Numbered from the stretch's first letter, positions 8,551 through 15,669 are shown. The stretch is DNA of 29,425 nucleotides from an uncultured Prevotella sp. (GCA_905198745.1 CAJKDU010000028.1:1-29425), one strand, 5' to 3'. Notes: generated by a model not told the origin, from the sequence alone. Program-made: numbers and translations.

Positions 8551-8585
8551 AAAAAGTGCTGCAGTTTAAGCTGCGGCACTTTTTT
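8551..8585 (+). terminator. Terminator of the frd/sdh operon
   Basis: An intrinsic terminator: GTGCTGCAG (8556-8564) pairs with CTGCGGCAC (8571-8579) with one T-G pair and a 6-nt loop, flanked by A5 and T6 tracts that lengthen the stem. The tracts on both sides mean it may also stop minus-strand transcripts arriving from comF. Confidence 0.9.
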
Positions 8586-8922
8586 GTTTTGCACGACATT
8601 GATGATGTCTGTCCGTTCCCTCTTGTTCACAAGGAAGGAACTGCAGAACTGATTTTCCCCTTGTTCGCACGCACGCGAGAGAAAAGTTTTCAAGAAATCA
8701 CCACTATCTATCACCAATGGCGCTTGTGTCGGCTTAACTGCTTGACAATAAGAAATATAACAAGAGTGATAGATGCGTGATAGATGCACAATTATCTATC
8801 ACTCCATCACGCTTTCGCAAATGTCGCAGCGAGCGTCCGAAATCAGTCCGACACTTTGGGCAATGCATGCCCAGTGCCTGTGACTACCCGTAAACGTGCC
8901 GTTAACGATGATTGCCTCACCC
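8586..8922. other. Intergenic stretch with repeated GTGATAGAT motifs
   Basis: This convergent spacer between frdB and comF has no convincing gene. It contains four copies of the 9-mer GTGATAGAT: inverted at 8706-8714, direct at 8766-8774 and 8777-8785, and inverted at 8794-8802. The last two form a 9-bp stem with an 8-nt loop; alternatively GAGTGATAGAT at 8764-8774 pairs perfectly with 8794-8804. A smaller hairpin, TGGGCA/TGCCCA, lies at 8857-8873. Confidence 0.5.
8766..8804. repeat. Direct and inverted GTGATAGAT repeats
   Basis: Two direct copies 11 nt apart are followed by an inverted copy, allowing two alternative perfect stems of 9 and 11 bp. A fourth, inverted copy lies 60 nt to the left. 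The arrangement resembles a protein-binding cluster or the remnant of an element end; its role is unknown. Confidence 0.55.
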
Positions 8923-9690
8923 TTATTTCTTCTCTGGCAGGCCGAGTCGCCAGCGGTAGTCCTGTGGCAATTCGTCGTTAACTTTCTCGAAGGGATTCCG
9001 GGCGAGGCAGAGTGACATGACGCTGATTTTCAGTCCTTCCATTTCACTCAGTGCCTTGGCGCAAGCCTTCATCGTGGATCCGGTGGTCACCACGTCGTCT
9101 ATCAGCAGTACATGTTTTCCTTCTATTTGTCGTGTGTCGCCTGCCCTGAAAGCCCCATTCACGTTTTCCCGGCGGTCCATCATGGTCATTTGCGTTTGGC
9201 TCTGTACGAACGATTTCCTTTTCAAGGCTTTTGTTGCCATGCCTATGCCCGTGGCCGACATCACGCCCCTTGCCAAACTTACGCACTGGTTGTATCCTCT
9301 TTCTCTCTCACGGCCTTTCGTGAGTGGCACGGGCACCAACACGTCGATGCCCTCAAAGAAACCGCTGCGGGCCAATTCTTGGGCTGCCATGAATCCCATC
9401 ATCTCCGCGTAGTCGGGCCGGCCGTGGTATTTCATGTCGTGAATGAGGTCGCTCAGTTCCGAGTGGGCGGCATAGTAGAGGTAGGCGGCACACCGCTCAA
9501 TGGGGAACACGCCCCAGAACAACCGGGCCATTGCATTGTCGTAAGGGTCTTTCCAAAGGTAGGTACGGGGCAGATTGAAGTTGCATCCGGCACAGACCAC
9601 GTCTTCGCAGGCACAGAGCCTTCTGTCGCAAATGGGGCAGAAGCGCGGTGCTATCAGGTCTAAGGTTTGTCGCAGCCACCTCCTGTTCAT
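8923..9690 (-). CDS. comF: ComF family phosphoribosyltransferase-like protein
   Basis: ComF proteins have a phosphoribosyltransferase fold and are linked to natural DNA uptake in competent bacteria; their biochemical activity is not settled. The N-terminal zinc-ribbon-like part has CPICDRRLCACEDVVCAGC, with CxxC pairs. The C-terminal PRPP-loop motif is VLLIDDVVTTGSTMKACAKAL. I prefer the start MNRRWLRQTL at 9690, giving 255 residues: it lies just after the recX stop and is preceded by GGGAGGAC, a Shine-Dalgarno-like site that is rare in this window. An upstream in-frame ATG at 9726 would add 12 residues and overlap recX. It is the last gene of the prmC-recX-comF operon. No dedicated terminator was seen; the frd terminator further left may serve. 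Confidence 0.88.
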   Translation of the reverse strand: MNRRWLRQTLDLIAPRFCPICDRRLCACEDVVCAGCNFNLPRTYLWKDPYDNAMARLFWGVFPIERCAAYLYYAAHSELSDLIHDMKYHGRPDYAEMMGFMAAQELARSGFFEGIDVLVPVPLTKGRERERGYNQCVSLARGVMSATGIGMATKALKRKSFVQSQTQMTMMDRRENVNGAFRAGDTRQIEGKHVLLIDDVVTTGSTMKACAKALSEMEGLKISVMSLCLARNPFEKVNDELPQDYRWRLGLPEKK

Positions 9691-9694
9691 GCCG

Positions 9695-10189
9695 TCAGTC
9701 CTCCCATTCTTCGTCAGCACCCTCACAGTCGTCCGTGTCCAGACATTGGTTTATCACGTCCATGGTGAATCCGCGTTGCAGGGCAAAGCGGATCAGCTTG
9801 GTGCGCAGTTCATAGCCAGACTTGGCGCGGGTCGATTTCCTCTTCTGCTGCAACAACGGGCGCAGGATGTCCACATACATATCTTCCTCCATCTCGTCGA
9901 GCACGCGGCAAGAGATGTCCTTGGGTATACGCTTCATGTAGAGCGCCTGCTCCACCTTGCGCCGTCCCCATTTGTTATACCTTATCTTGTCTCTGGCGAA
10001 CGCCCGTGCATACCGCTCCTCGTCTACAAACTTTTCCTTCTTCAGATAGTTCATGACGCGCTCTTGCGCCTCGGGTGTCATTTCCCACTTGTCCATCTTG
10101 TCGGTCATTTCCTTCTCGCAGTGTTCGGCTTGCGAGCAGAGGGCAGCGAGTGTGGCAAGTGCTTCCTGTTCGGTTCTTGGTTTTCTCAT
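9695..10189 (-). CDS. recX: Regulatory protein RecX family
   Basis: RecX proteins modulate RecA filaments. The 164-residue product has the family layout of three-helix repeats: EAQERVMNYLKKEKFVDEERYARAFARDKIRYNKWGRRKVEQALYMKRI is characteristic, with the FVDEERYARAFARDK core near residues 55-69. The acidic tail (DTDDCEGADEEWED) is a local feature. Its ATG overlaps the prmC stop in an ATGA arrangement (10186-10189), indicating translational coupling. The downstream comF start follows 4 nt after its stop. In other Bacteroidota recX also commonly sits next to prmC. Confidence 0.9.
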   Translation of the reverse strand: MRKPRTEQEALATLAALCSQAEHCEKEMTDKMDKWEMTPEAQERVMNYLKKEKFVDEERYARAFARDKIRYNKWGRRKVEQALYMKRIPKDISCRVLDEMEEDMYVDILRPLLQQKRKSTRAKSGYELRTKLIRFALQRGFTMDVINQCLDTDDCEGADEEWED

Positions 10190-11061
10190 GGTTGTCTTTC
10201 CTGTATGGCTTTTACGAAACGTATCTTGCCGAACATGTCGTTGCGGGTGTCAGCCGAGCCGAACCCTTCCTCCTTCAGCATGTCCAACGTCTCCTTTACG
10301 TAGATAGGGTTGATTTCAAAAAAGAGCATGCCCTGTGGCTTGAGGGCATGACGGGCATAGTGCGCTATGCTGCGGTAGAAGAGCAGTGGATTCTCGTCGG
10401 GTACGAAGAGCGCCATCCGTGGCTCGTATTCGAGCACGTTGCGTGCCATGTCTTTTTCCTCTTTCAGGCAGATATAGGGCGGATTGCTCACAATGACATC
10501 CCACACCCCGTTGTCTGCCGTTGGCGGATTCAGTGCGTCCTGCTTTCTCACGTTGACGTGGGCTCCCAGTCTCTCCGCATTGGTGCGGGCTGTGTGGAGA
10601 GCAGCTGCCGACAGGTCCCAGGCTTCCACATCAGCCCCCATCATGTCGAGCGAGAGGGTAATGGCGATGCATCCCGTACCGGTTCCTATGTCGAGAATCT
10701 TCGTCAGTGCCGTTTCTTTTGCCTCTGTCGGGCTTTTGCCCTTCTCGACGGATAGTCTTACCCATTCGCACAGTTCGGCTGTCTCGGGCCGAGGAATCAG
10801 CGTTTGCGACGAAACCGTGAACGTCCTGCCCGCAAAAGTTTCCTTTCCGAGCACGTACTGCACGGGTTCAGCCTTTTCCAGCCTGTTGAATATCTCTTCG
10901 AGCTGTTTCTGTTCTTCGGGGGATAATTCTTCCACCTTGCCGCTCACGATGTCGGTAAGTGTCATGCCGTATTGTTCTTCCAGCACGAGTCGTGTGATGG
11001 CGCGTGCCTCTCCTGCGTCATATATGCCGGAGAGCCGGTGCCATAGTTCGTTGTATGTCAT
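10186..11061 (-). CDS. prmC: Peptide chain release factor N5-glutamine methyltransferase
   Basis: PrmC methylates the glutamine of the GGQ motif in release factors RF1 and RF2, using SAM. The protein has an N-terminal helical domain, then LIPRPETAELCEWV, the SAM-binding motif ILDIGTGTGCIAITLSL, and the catalytic NPPY motif in VIVSNPPYICLKEE. I choose the start MTYNELWHRL at 11061, giving 291 residues, the usual length. An in-frame ATG at 11112 would add 17 residues, but that stretch lies within a repeat element and upstream of the proposed transcription start. It is the first gene of the minus-strand operon with recX (ATGA overlap) and comF. Confidence 0.95.
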   Translation of the reverse strand: MTYNELWHRLSGIYDAGEARAITRLVLEEQYGMTLTDIVSGKVEELSPEEQKQLEEIFNRLEKAEPVQYVLGKETFAGRTFTVSSQTLIPRPETAELCEWVRLSVEKGKSPTEAKETALTKILDIGTGTGCIAITLSLDMMGADVEAWDLSAAALHTARTNAERLGAHVNVRKQDALNPPTADNGVWDVIVSNPPYICLKEEKDMARNVLEYEPRMALFVPDENPLLFYRSIAHYARHALKPQGMLFFEINPIYVKETLDMLKEEGFGSADTRNDMFGKIRFVKAIQERQP

Positions 11062-11078
11062 AGTCTTGCTTGTGTGTG

Positions 11079-11113
11079 CAAAGATAGTGCAAACGAGCGA
11101 AATAGAAAACAAA
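11079..11113 (-). promoter_or_regulatory. Promoter of prmC-recX-comF inside a repeat unit
   Basis: On the minus strand TATCTTTG (11079-11086) is a -7 box and TTTG (11110-11113) lies 23 nt upstream, slightly longer than the usual spacing. Transcription would start about 12 nt before the prmC ATG at 11061. The whole promoter lies in the first unit of the tandem repeat. Confidence 0.6.
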
Positions 11114-11358
11114 CTCGTTTGTTTTTATTTCCGGGTGCCGCAGTGTCTTCGGAAAAGATAGTGCCAACGAGTGCAATGAAAACGTGTTTTCGGATTGCCG
11201 AGTGTAGCCTATCTTATGCAAAGATAGTGCAAATGGGTAAAACAGAAAACGAACTGCTTTTATTTCCGAGTGCCGCCTTGTTTTATTGAAAGCTGGTGCA
11301 AACGGGCGAAATAGAAACGAACTCGTTTGTTTTTGTTTCCCGGTACTGCCTATATTCC
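11080..11358. repeat. Four degenerate tandem repeats of about 70 bp with hairpins
   Basis: Units begin near 11080, 11154, 11220 and 11289, each opening with AAAGATAGTGCAAACGAG or a variant. Unit 1 contains an inverted repeat, GAAATAGAAAACAAAC with GTTTGTTTTTATTTC (11100-11130), a 15-bp stem with one bulged base; unit 4 has a similar one. Units 2-3 are joined by CTATCTTATGCAAAGATAG (11209-11227), itself an inverted repeat. The same sequence family recurs at 15509-15632. No protein is encoded. This fills the whole 337-nt prmC-ribD spacer and includes the prmC promoter. Confidence 0.75.
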
Positions 11359-11369
11359 CCGAAATGCGT

Positions 11370-11377
11370 TACCTTTG
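11370..11377 (+). promoter_or_regulatory. Likely ribD -7 promoter box
   Basis: TACCTTTG fits the TAnnTTTG element and lies 21 nt before the chosen ribD start. No TTTG lies at the standard upstream distance. Confidence 0.5.
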
Positions 11378-11398
11378 CAAGTACAATACCAAATACTC

Positions 11399-12358
11399 AT
11401 GCAGATGAAACAACAAGAGATAGACGAGATGTACATGCGCCGTTGCCTGCAACTGGCTCGTGGCGGACGCCAGAACGCCAAGCCCAACCCCATGGTGGGC
11501 GCCGTTATCGTGGCACAGGGCCGCATCATTGGCGAGGGCTACCACGAGCGCTGCGGCGAGGGCCATGCCGAAGTCAATGCTTTCGCTTCCGTGAAGCCCT
11601 CCGACGAAGCCTTGCTTCACGAAGCCACTATTTATGTAAGTCTGGAGCCGTGTGCCCATTTCGGTCGCACTCCTCCCTGTGCCGACCTGATAGTGCGCAA
11701 GGGCGTGCGCCGTGCCGTTGTGGGATGTGTAGATCCCTTTGCCCGCGTCCACGGCAAGGGCATCCAGCGTCTGCGCGATGCCGGGATTGAGGTCACTTTA
11801 GGTGTTCTCGAGCGTGAATGTCTGGCGCTCAACAGCCGCTTCATCACCGTCAACACCCACCATCGGCCCTACATTATCCTGAAGTGGGCACAGAGTGCCA
11901 ATGGATTTCTCGACGACTGCTATCGTCCTGTAAGGCTCAGCACACCTTTCACCCAGATGCTGGTTCACAAGCTCCGTGCCGAGTGTGATGCCATCCTCGT
12001 GGGGCGTATCACAGCCGAGCGCGACCATCCCCGGCTCAACGTGCGTGAGTGGAGTGGTCCCGACCCGCGTCGCATTGTGCTCTCCCACGTGTCCGACGGT
12101 GAGGTCCATTCCGGCATGCTGCCTCAGTTGCTTGCCGAATTGCAGGTCGATGGCGTGCAGTCGCTCTTGGTTGAGGGTGGCGCCAAGACACTCCATTCGT
12201 TCCTTGACAATGGTTGGTGGGACGAGATACGTGTGGAGACGGCTCCTTCCACCTTTACTGATGGCACACGGGCACCGCTTGTACCCTCGCAGGCTTTGCT
12301 CACCCGGCAGGACTGTTATGACGGCCAGGTCATCCGCTGTTACACTCACAGGGAATGA
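11399..12358 (+). CDS. ribD: Bifunctional diaminohydroxyphosphoribosylaminopyrimidine deaminase / reductase
   Basis: RibD performs the second and third steps of riboflavin synthesis: deamination of the pyrimidine ring and NADPH-dependent reduction of the ribose side chain. Counting from MQMKQQEIDE at 11399 (320 residues), the deaminase zinc ligands are H56, C85 and C94, with catalytic E58 (GHAEVNAF and EPCAHFGRTPPC). The C-terminal reductase part starts near residue 150 (YIILKWAQSANGFLD) and contains LLVEGGAKTLHSFLD. The length is a little shorter than many RibD proteins, because the reductase domain is compact. A longer frame opens at 11327, but it lies in the repeat region and upstream of the -7 box, so it is not the likely start; ATG at 11405 is also possible. 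It is divergent from prmC and monocistronic as far as seen. Confidence 0.95.
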   Translation: MQMKQQEIDEMYMRRCLQLARGGRQNAKPNPMVGAVIVAQGRIIGEGYHERCGEGHAEVNAFASVKPSDEALLHEATIYVSLEPCAHFGRTPPCADLIVRKGVRRAVVGCVDPFARVHGKGIQRLRDAGIEVTLGVLERECLALNSRFITVNTHHRPYIILKWAQSANGFLDDCYRPVRLSTPFTQMLVHKLRAECDAILVGRITAERDHPRLNVREWSGPDPRRIVLSHVSDGEVHSGMLPQLLAELQVDGVQSLLVEGGAKTLHSFLDNGWWDEIRVETAPSTFTDGTRAPLVPSQALLTRQDCYDGQVIRCYTHRE

Positions 12359-12518
12359 CGGGCATAGGCTCGGGGAGGCTTCCGGAAATTGGAGCGATGT
12401 CCCATAGTGCAGTATATCGGACCTTTTCATGGTCTGTACCGAGCCTTCGGTAGACCGTCATAGCCGGTAATCCCGAAAATAGAGCCATCTCTTCAATTCT
12501 TGCCTAAAACAACAAAAA
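12359..12518. other. Spacer after ribD with one hairpin
   Basis: No gene is seen. GGTCTgTACCGA pairs with TCGGTAGACC at 12431-12456 (11 bp, one bulge, 4-nt loop). It is not followed by a T-run, so it is only a weak candidate for the ribD transcript end. Confidence 0.35.
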
Positions 12519-12547
12519 GGGGCGCACTCATGGATTGAGTGCGCCCC
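12510..12547 (-). terminator. Terminator of the small-protein operon
   Basis: A perfect 12-bp stem, GGGGCGCACTCA (12519-12530) with TGAGTGCGCCCC (12536-12547), has a 5-nt loop. On the minus strand it is followed by TTTTTGTTGTTTT, a typical intrinsic terminator for transcripts from the two small genes to its right. Confidence 0.88.
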
Positions 12548-12598
12548 GAACTATATGCGTTAAATTACTAAACTTTCCTTTAAAAAGCGAACATGTGC

Positions 12599-12688
12599 TT
12601 ATTTGCTCATGTTCATCTTGCGATTGAGGAATGCTGCATTTCCAATCACTGCGGCCATAATGGCTACTGTCAATACGAAGTACATCAT
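12599..12688 (-). CDS. 29-residue putative membrane peptide (small gene B)
   Basis: This short frame starts MMYFVLTVAIMAAVIGNAAF and ends LNRKMNMSK before TAA. Residues 3-21 would form one membrane helix, followed by a short basic tail. It is not a family I recognise. Support for a real gene comes from context: the 17 nt directly before its first ATG are identical to those before small gene A, and the similarity continues for about 33 nt with small gaps, including an AGGA-type site. Both genes lie on one strand between a promoter at 12942-12949 and a strong terminator. A second ATG follows immediately and could also start the peptide. It may act as a membrane-complex subunit, regulator or hydrophobic toxin-like peptide; none of these can be chosen from sequence. 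Confidence 0.6.
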   Translation of the reverse strand: MMYFVLTVAIMAAVIGNAAFLNRKMNMSK

Positions 12689-12795
12689 AATCTTAATCCT
12701 TTCTTTCTTTTGTTATCCTTAATACTGTTTACCTGAATATATATTGTCGCCAGGGATACCCCTGCGTTGTTTTTCTGTTCAATCGGCAAGAGAGC

Positions 12796-12888
12796 TTACT
12801 TGCTGCTCTTGATGTCGATTGTCATATCGATTGTTGTAGCCAGTGCGAATGCGACAACTGCAACTACCATAAATCCAAACATTTCCAT
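12796..12888 (-). CDS. 30-residue putative membrane peptide (small gene A)
   Basis: This frame starts MEMFGFMVVAVVAFALATTI and ends DMTIDIKSSK before TAA. Residues 4-20 are strongly hydrophobic and would span the membrane once, followed by a polar tail. Like small gene B it ends in a short lysine-containing tail (SSK versus MSK). It is first after the promoter at 12942-12949, about 50 nt downstream, and small gene B follows 107 nt later. The shared leader (AAGAAAGGATTAAGATT before both ATGs) suggests a duplication of leader plus gene, with the coding parts diverging while keeping the membrane-peptide form. Function is unknown. Confidence 0.62.
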   Translation of the reverse strand: MEMFGFMVVAVVAFALATTIDMTIDIKSSK

Positions 12889-12941
12889 AATCTTAATCCT
12901 TTCTTCTTTTGTTATTATCCTTCGTTCAATCTTTACGCTTG

Positions 12942-12949
12942 CAAAGGTA
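12942..12949 (-). promoter_or_regulatory. Promoter of the small-protein operon
   Basis: On the minus strand this reads TACCTTTG, a good -7 box, with TTTG 23 nt upstream (12973-12976), a little farther than usual. It would give a transcript starting near 12935 that covers both small genes. Confidence 0.6.
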
Positions 12950-13048
12950 ATGCCTTTTTCTGTGTGCGTACACAAAAAGAAGGATTAGTTCTGTTTTCCC
13001 TTTGTTTTATTGACCTTAATCAATTATTGGCAGTATGTCAGTGACATG

Positions 13049-13516
13049 TCACTTCCGTCCGAAATCGGCTGGCACTTCGCCCCACTTCTTGGTTTCCCAC
13101 TTAATAATAGGTGTGGTTATGGTGTGCGTGCGCAGCCATGCTTCGGCGCGTGCAATGATTTGGTAGAGTGGGGCTGTCTGTGGCGTGCGTTCCAGTTTGG
13201 TCTTGCACTGCTTCTTTTTCACCCACAGGATGGCGTTCACGCTGTCGCTGTAGATCACCTTGTCGCGTATGCCCTGCTTTTCCATCAGTGCCAGGGCGTG
13301 CACGATGGCGAGAAACTCGCCGATGTTGTTGGTGCCGTGCATAGGGCCGAAGTGGAACACCTGTGCGCCGGTCTGCAGGTCTATGCACTGATATTCCATG
13401 GGTCCGGGGTTGCCCGAGCAGGCAGCGTCTACCGCCCATGCATTGGCTACCACCTCGTTGGGCAGGGGCAGCACGGTGTCGTGTCGCCAGTCGGGAGGGT
13501 TTGTGTCTGTTAGCAT
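13049..13516 (-). CDS. rnhA: Ribonuclease H family protein
   Basis: RNase H type 1 removes RNA from RNA-DNA hybrids such as R-loops and primers. Counting from MLTDTNPPDW at 13516 (155 residues), the acidic catalytic residues are D30 in AVDAACSGNPGP, E67 in NNIGEFLAIVHAL and D91 in VIYSDSVNAILWV; the tail WGEVPADFGRK supplies the usual final aspartate. A longer frame could begin at TTG 13582, but that would run through the argS terminator stem, so the ATG at 13516 is preferred. Which promoter serves it is not clear; it may depend on read-through from argS. The ordering of motifs fits RNase HI rather than HII. Confidence 0.9.
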   Translation of the reverse strand: MLTDTNPPDWRHDTVLPLPNEVVANAWAVDAACSGNPGPMEYQCIDLQTGAQVFHFGPMHGTNNIGEFLAIVHALALMEKQGIRDKVIYSDSVNAILWVKKKQCKTKLERTPQTAPLYQIIARAEAWLRTHTITTPIIKWETKKWGEVPADFGRK

Positions 13517-13545
13517 TGTCGTTGTTGATGAAGTTGGAAAAAGGC

Positions 13546-13605
13546 GAGGGGAGTCAAGACCAAGTCTTGTCCTTTTCCACAAGATGCGTTGTCTTGACTC
13601 CCCTC
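13546..13605 (-). terminator. Terminator after argS
   Basis: A 15-bp perfect stem (13546-13560 with 13591-13605) encloses a 30-nt loop. On the minus strand the stem is followed by GCCTTTTTCC. It lies between argS and rnhA, so it should end or attenuate the argS transcript. The long loop is unusual for an intrinsic terminator. Confidence 0.7.
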
Positions 13606-13639
13606 AGTCGTTATTATAGAGGCTTTATAAGCGGTTTTG

Positions 13640-15457
13640 TTACATTCTTTCGGGCACTTCTATGCCGAGCAGTGCCATGCCGTTCTTCAGTATCTTCGCC
13701 ACGTTCTGGGCTATTACCAGTCGCACCAGTTTCTCCTCTTCGGTGTCGGCACCGAGAATGCTGAAGTCGTGGTAGAATTGGTTGAAGTCCTTGGTCAGTT
13801 CGTAGCAGTAGTTGGCAATGCCGCTGGGCGAGTAGTCCTTGCCAGCCTGTTCCACGGCAGCTCCGAAGTCGTTCATCTTCTGCACCAGTTGCACCTCTTT
13901 CTCGTTGAGCGGCATGCTGTCGGCGAGCTGTGTGGGCAGTGTGATGTTTTCGGCGGCAGCCTTGCGCATGATGCTGCGTATGCGGGCGTAGGTGTACTGT
14001 ATGAAGGGCCCTGTGTTGCCGTTGAAGTCTATGCTCTCGGCGGGGTTGAAGAGCATATTCTTGCGCGCGTCCACCTTGAGGATGAAATATTTCAGGGCAC
14101 CCATGCCCACGATGCGGGCTATCTCGTTGCGCTCCTCCTCGGTCATGTCCTTGAACTTGCCCAGTTCCTCGCTTGTTTTCTTGGCGTCGCTCACCATTTC
14201 GGCTATCAGGTCGTCTGCGTCGACCACTGTTCCCTCGCGGCTTTTCATCTTGCCGTTGGGCAGTTCCACCATGCCGTAGGAGAAGTGCACCAGTTCCTTG
14301 CCCCACTTGAAGCCGAGGCGGTCGAGCAGGATGGAGAGCACCTGGAAGTGGTAGTTCTGTTCGTTGCCCACCACGTAGATCATCTTGTCGATGGGGAAGT
14401 CGTTGAAGCGCATGGTGGCAGTGCCGATGTCCTGCGTCATGTAGACGCTGGTGCCGTCGGAGCGGAGCAGCAGTTTCTGGTCGAGACCTTCCTTGGTGAG
14501 GTCAGCCCACACGCTGTTGTCGTCCTTGCGGAAGAAGAGTCCTTTCTCCAGTCCTTCCTCCACCTTCTTCTTGCCCACGAGATAAGTGTTGGACTCGTAG
14601 TATATCTTGTCGAATGCCACGCCGAGCGCCTTGTAGGTTTCGTCGAATCCGGCATACACCCAGTTGTTCATCTTCTCCCAAAGCGCACGTACTTCAGGGT
14701 CGCCTTGCTCCCATTTCACGAGCATGGCATGTGCCTCCTTGATGAGGGGGGCTTCAGCCTTGGCCTTTTCCTCGGCGTCCTTTTCGGTCATGCCTTCGGC
14801 CAGGTATTGTGCCTCGAGCGTCTTGCACTCTTCCTTGTAGTGCTTGTCGAACGCCACGTAGAAGTCGCCAATGAGGTGGTCGCCTTTCTTGCCGGTAGAT
14901 TCCGGTGTGGCGCCGTTGCCCCATTTCTGCCATGCCAGCATAGACTTGCAGATGTGTATGCCGCGGTCGTTCACGATGTTGGTCTTCACCACGCGGTTGC
15001 CGTTGGCGGCCATGATCTGCGCCAGCGACCAACCCAGCAGGTTGTTGCGCACGTGTCCCAGGTGGAGCGGCTTGTTGGTGTTGGGTGAAGAATACTCCAC
15101 CATCACCAGGGGCGACTCTTCGGTGGCATGCTTTTCGCCGAATGTGGGGTCGGCGTTGATGTCGTTGAGCAGCGCAATCCATGCGGCGGGAGCTATGGAG
15201 AGGTTGAGGAATCCCTTCACCACGTTGTAGCTTGCCACGGCGGGACAATTCTCGACGAGGTAGCGTCCTATTTCTTCTGCTGTGTCCTCAGGCTTCTTCT
15301 TTGAGAGCTTGAGGAAAGGGAATACCACGAGGGTGAGGTTGCCCTCAAATTCTTTCTTAGTCTTCTGGAGCTGCACCATTTTCTGTGGCACGTCTTGTCC
15401 GTAGAGTTCCTTCACTGCTTGGAGCGTAGAACTTGAGATTACGCTGTCAATATTCAT
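13640..15457 (-). CDS. argS: Arginine--tRNA ligase
   Basis: ArgRS charges tRNA-Arg with arginine; it is a class I synthetase. The 605-residue protein has an N-terminal additional domain (about residues 1-105, typical of ArgRS and used for tRNA D-loop recognition), then the ATP-binding HLGH signature at residues 132-135 in NTNKPLHLGHVRNNLLG. The KMSK loop is present in the variant form GKMKSREGTVVDADDLI, as is normal for many ArgRS. The C-terminal helical DALR anticodon-binding domain ends in IGIEVPERM-like residues (LLGIEVPERM). The start MNIDSVISSSTLQ is preceded by a well-formed promoter that lies inside a repeat element. A long open frame on the opposite strand is only a codon-use shadow. 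Confidence 0.98.
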   Translation of the reverse strand: MNIDSVISSSTLQAVKELYGQDVPQKMVQLQKTKKEFEGNLTLVVFPFLKLSKKKPEDTAEEIGRYLVENCPAVASYNVVKGFLNLSIAPAAWIALLNDINADPTFGEKHATEESPLVMVEYSSPNTNKPLHLGHVRNNLLGWSLAQIMAANGNRVVKTNIVNDRGIHICKSMLAWQKWGNGATPESTGKKGDHLIGDFYVAFDKHYKEECKTLEAQYLAEGMTEKDAEEKAKAEAPLIKEAHAMLVKWEQGDPEVRALWEKMNNWVYAGFDETYKALGVAFDKIYYESNTYLVGKKKVEEGLEKGLFFRKDDNSVWADLTKEGLDQKLLLRSDGTSVYMTQDIGTATMRFNDFPIDKMIYVVGNEQNYHFQVLSILLDRLGFKWGKELVHFSYGMVELPNGKMKSREGTVVDADDLIAEMVSDAKKTSEELGKFKDMTEEERNEIARIVGMGALKYFILKVDARKNMLFNPAESIDFNGNTGPFIQYTYARIRSIMRKAAAENITLPTQLADSMPLNEKEVQLVQKMNDFGAAVEQAGKDYSPSGIANYCYELTKDFNQFYHDFSILGADTEEEKLVRLVIAQNVAKILKNGMALLGIEVPERM

Positions 15458-15507
15458 CTTTGTTATCTAATTACCGGTATTTGTTCGTTTTCTCTATTTA
15501 TTAGGTG

Positions 15508-15538
15508 CAAAGGTAGTGCAAATCGAAGACAATACAAA
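15508..15538 (-). promoter_or_regulatory. argS promoter inside a repeat copy
   Basis: On the minus strand TTTG (15535-15538) and TACCTTTG (15508-15515) are separated by exactly 19 nt. Both boxes lie in or at the edge of a 36-nt sequence that is repeated perfectly 88 bp away. Transcription would start about 45 nt before the argS ATG. Confidence 0.8.
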
Positions 15539-15632
15539 ATAAAAGAGAACTTGTTTCGCTTTTATTTTTATTGTTGAGATGCAGCCTATCTTATTTAAAG
15601 GTAGTGCAAATCGAAGACAATACAAAATAAAA
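15509..15632. repeat. Two perfect 36-nt direct repeats flanking a hairpin
   Basis: Positions 15509-15544 and 15597-15632 are identical over 36 nt, both beginning AAAGGTAGTGCAAATCGAAG. Between them AAAATAAAAG (15536-15545) pairs with CTTTTATTTT (15559-15568), followed by GCAGCCTATCTTATTTAAAG, which closely matches the junction of units 2 and 3 in the prmC-ribD repeat. It is therefore the same repeat family. The right copy has lost the last G of the -7 box on the minus strand (TACCTTTA). Confidence 0.85.
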
Positions 15633-15636
15633 TCCG

Positions 15637-15644
15637 TATATTTG
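15637..15644 (+). promoter_or_regulatory. Likely -7 box of the SLC13-type permease
   Basis: TATATTTG fits the TAnnTTTG element and lies directly after the right repeat copy. No TTTG at standard distance was seen. It would give a leader of about 20 nt. Confidence 0.45.
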
Positions 15645-15669
15645 CAGTCTCACAACAAATGTTTCGCTT

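Noticed and set aside
11327..11398. Longer ribD N-terminus
   Set aside because: It lies upstream of the -7 box and within the repeat array; the family begins near EMYMRRCLQLA.
13517..13582. Longer RNase H start at TTG 13582
   Set aside because: The extension would translate the argS terminator hairpin; the ATG at 13516 gives a normal family length.
13637..15088. 483-codon open frame on the plus strand opposite argS
   Set aside because: It is fully antisense to argS, which has clear synthetase motifs; the composition reflects codon bias of argS, and the predicted protein has no recognisable features.
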